NCBI GenBank assembly: GCA_963778225.1
Contig: CAVZTR010000005.1
Span: 80,202 to 144,201, forward strand
Reading direction: 5' to 3'
Origin: JAGVSR01 sp963778225
GTDB taxonomy: Bacteria > Pseudomonadota > Alphaproteobacteria > Rhizobiales > Hyphomicrobiaceae
Length of the DNA: 64,000 nt
Below, in pieces: positions 63,593 to 64,000 of the stretch; position 1 is the stretch's first letter; each line of letters opens with the position of its first letter. The translations under genes and the position numbers were made by a program. A model generated the notes under the pieces. It was not told where the DNA came from. It worked only from the letters and a program-made list of their open reading frames with translations, and made no database searches.

Positions 63593-63970
63593 GGCAAAAA
63601 GGAGATGCCTGCGACTGTGCCACGGGATCGTGTTTCGTCAACGCCGCATGTGTGCGGAGAATTTAGGCGAGAAGCTGGAAATGGCGGCGGAACAGTTCGT
63701 CCTTCGTAACAGTGCAAGCAAATCCCTGGAGGAGTAGGCCTAAATCGATTCCATGATCGCCAGTGGATTGGGGTCGAGAAATGGAGATGGTACGGGCGGG
63801 CGATCTCCGCGATCGCAGACGTATCGCACGGCACTTCGAGCGTTGCGTCAGCGACCGTTCCAAAAACCCAGCCACGACGCCAAGTCGCATGGAGCTAGCC
63901 GAACCCGACATATGCCATCACGCACGACGGCAGCAGTCCGTCAGAAGATGCTCTGGAACATGAAAGGAAA
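63593..63970. other. Intergenic region between the PP2C-kinase and tRNA
   Basis: About 378 bp without a supported gene. The short readings on both strands have no family features. It contains the right copy of the direct repeat (63901-63954) and must hold the promoter of the PP2C-kinase gene. Confidence 0.5.
63901..63954. repeat. Right copy of the imperfect direct repeat, next to the tRNA
   Basis: The 54-nt partner of 61743-61794, with the identical 16-nt core at 63939-63954. It ends 16 nt from the 3' end of the tRNA gene at the window edge. Confidence 0.5.
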
Positions 63971-64000
63971 TGGCGCGCCCGAAAGGATTCGAACCTCTGA
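63971..64000 (-). tRNA. 3' part of a tRNA, probably tRNA-Arg (cut by window edge)
   Basis: On the minus strand the window ends with a T arm (AGAGGTTCGAATCCTTT), then the acceptor strand CGGGCGC, discriminator G and encoded CCA. A matching 5' strand would be GCGCCCG, and acceptor plus discriminator G are typical of alphaproteobacterial tRNA-Arg. The anticodon is outside the window. Confidence 0.75.

Noticed and set aside
63593..63900. Small genes between the PP2C-kinase and the tRNA
   Set aside because: The readings there lack ribosome binding sites, family motifs and neighbour-like codon use.

Overview
The window is a GC-rich chromosomal segment from an alphaproteobacterium, most likely Hyphomicrobiales. 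I infer this from gene content and order: rsmI-yraN-gshB-yifB, tsaD-gpsA divergent from hemC-hemD-mic60-hemY, rnd-lptC/A-lptB-rpoN-ptsN, hsp20-DUF1150, a short RNase D and an NDUFA9-like protein. No species name can be given from sequence alone. I see no rRNA, IS element, integrase, prophage or CRISPR array. There are two complete tRNAs (Thr-CGT, Leu-CAG) and the 3' part of a third (probably Arg) at the right edge.

Layout. 1-9.8 kb: SMP-30-like propeller (cut by the edge), LysR regulator, leuC, an isoprenylcysteine-methyltransferase-like membrane protein, a FeeM/autoinducer-synthase-like GNAT, gluQ, a DUF1287 protein, rsmI, yraN. 9.8-25 kb: pal, gshB, yifB/comM, terC, mipA-like, argG, several secreted or membrane proteins, rlmN, pqqC, tRNA-Thr, gpsA, tsaD. 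25-30 kb: the tetrapyrrole/Mic60 operon. 30-41 kb: HigA-like antitoxin, SDR, manC, creA, infC, a GT4 glycosyltransferase, a hydrolase, a GST-queG-epimerase operon and uppP. 41-48 kb: the conserved ptsN-rpoN-lptB-lptCA-rnd block, with lptC and lptA fused and no hpf between rpoN and ptsN. 48-54.7 kb: tRNA-Leu, NDUFA9-like gene, hsp20 with a heat-shock-type promoter, cupin, CopG regulator, PHB-depolymerase-type esterase. 54.8-64 kb looks more accessory: an OxyR-like regulator missing one redox cysteine, an ABC exporter with an apparently dead ATPase domain coupled to an HlyD adaptor, a BrkB protein, a stand-alone 5'-3' exonuclease, and a PP2C phosphatase-kinase fusion bracketed by an imperfect direct repeat next to the tRNA.

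A feature of the whole window is frameshifts in conserved genes: gshB, hemC, manC, queG and the NDUFA9-like gene, and probably the hemY tail, each carry one extra base; terC and the mipA-like gene each lack one. Both halves of each protein are well conserved and most shifts lie in short G/C runs, so sequence error is the simplest explanation. These genes are annotated as single loci.

Functional themes are envelope biogenesis (LptB/LptCA, UppP, Pal, GT4, ManC), tetrapyrrole synthesis with membrane organisation (HemCD, Mic60, HemY), tRNA and rRNA modification (GluQ, QueG, TsaD, RlmN, RsmI), and nitrogen/sigma-54 signalling (RpoN, PtsN). The best candidates for something undescribed are the degenerate ABC/HlyD pair (56.3-59 kb), the FeeM-like synthase (4.5-5.3 kb) and the repeat-flanked phosphatase-kinase (61.7-64 kb).
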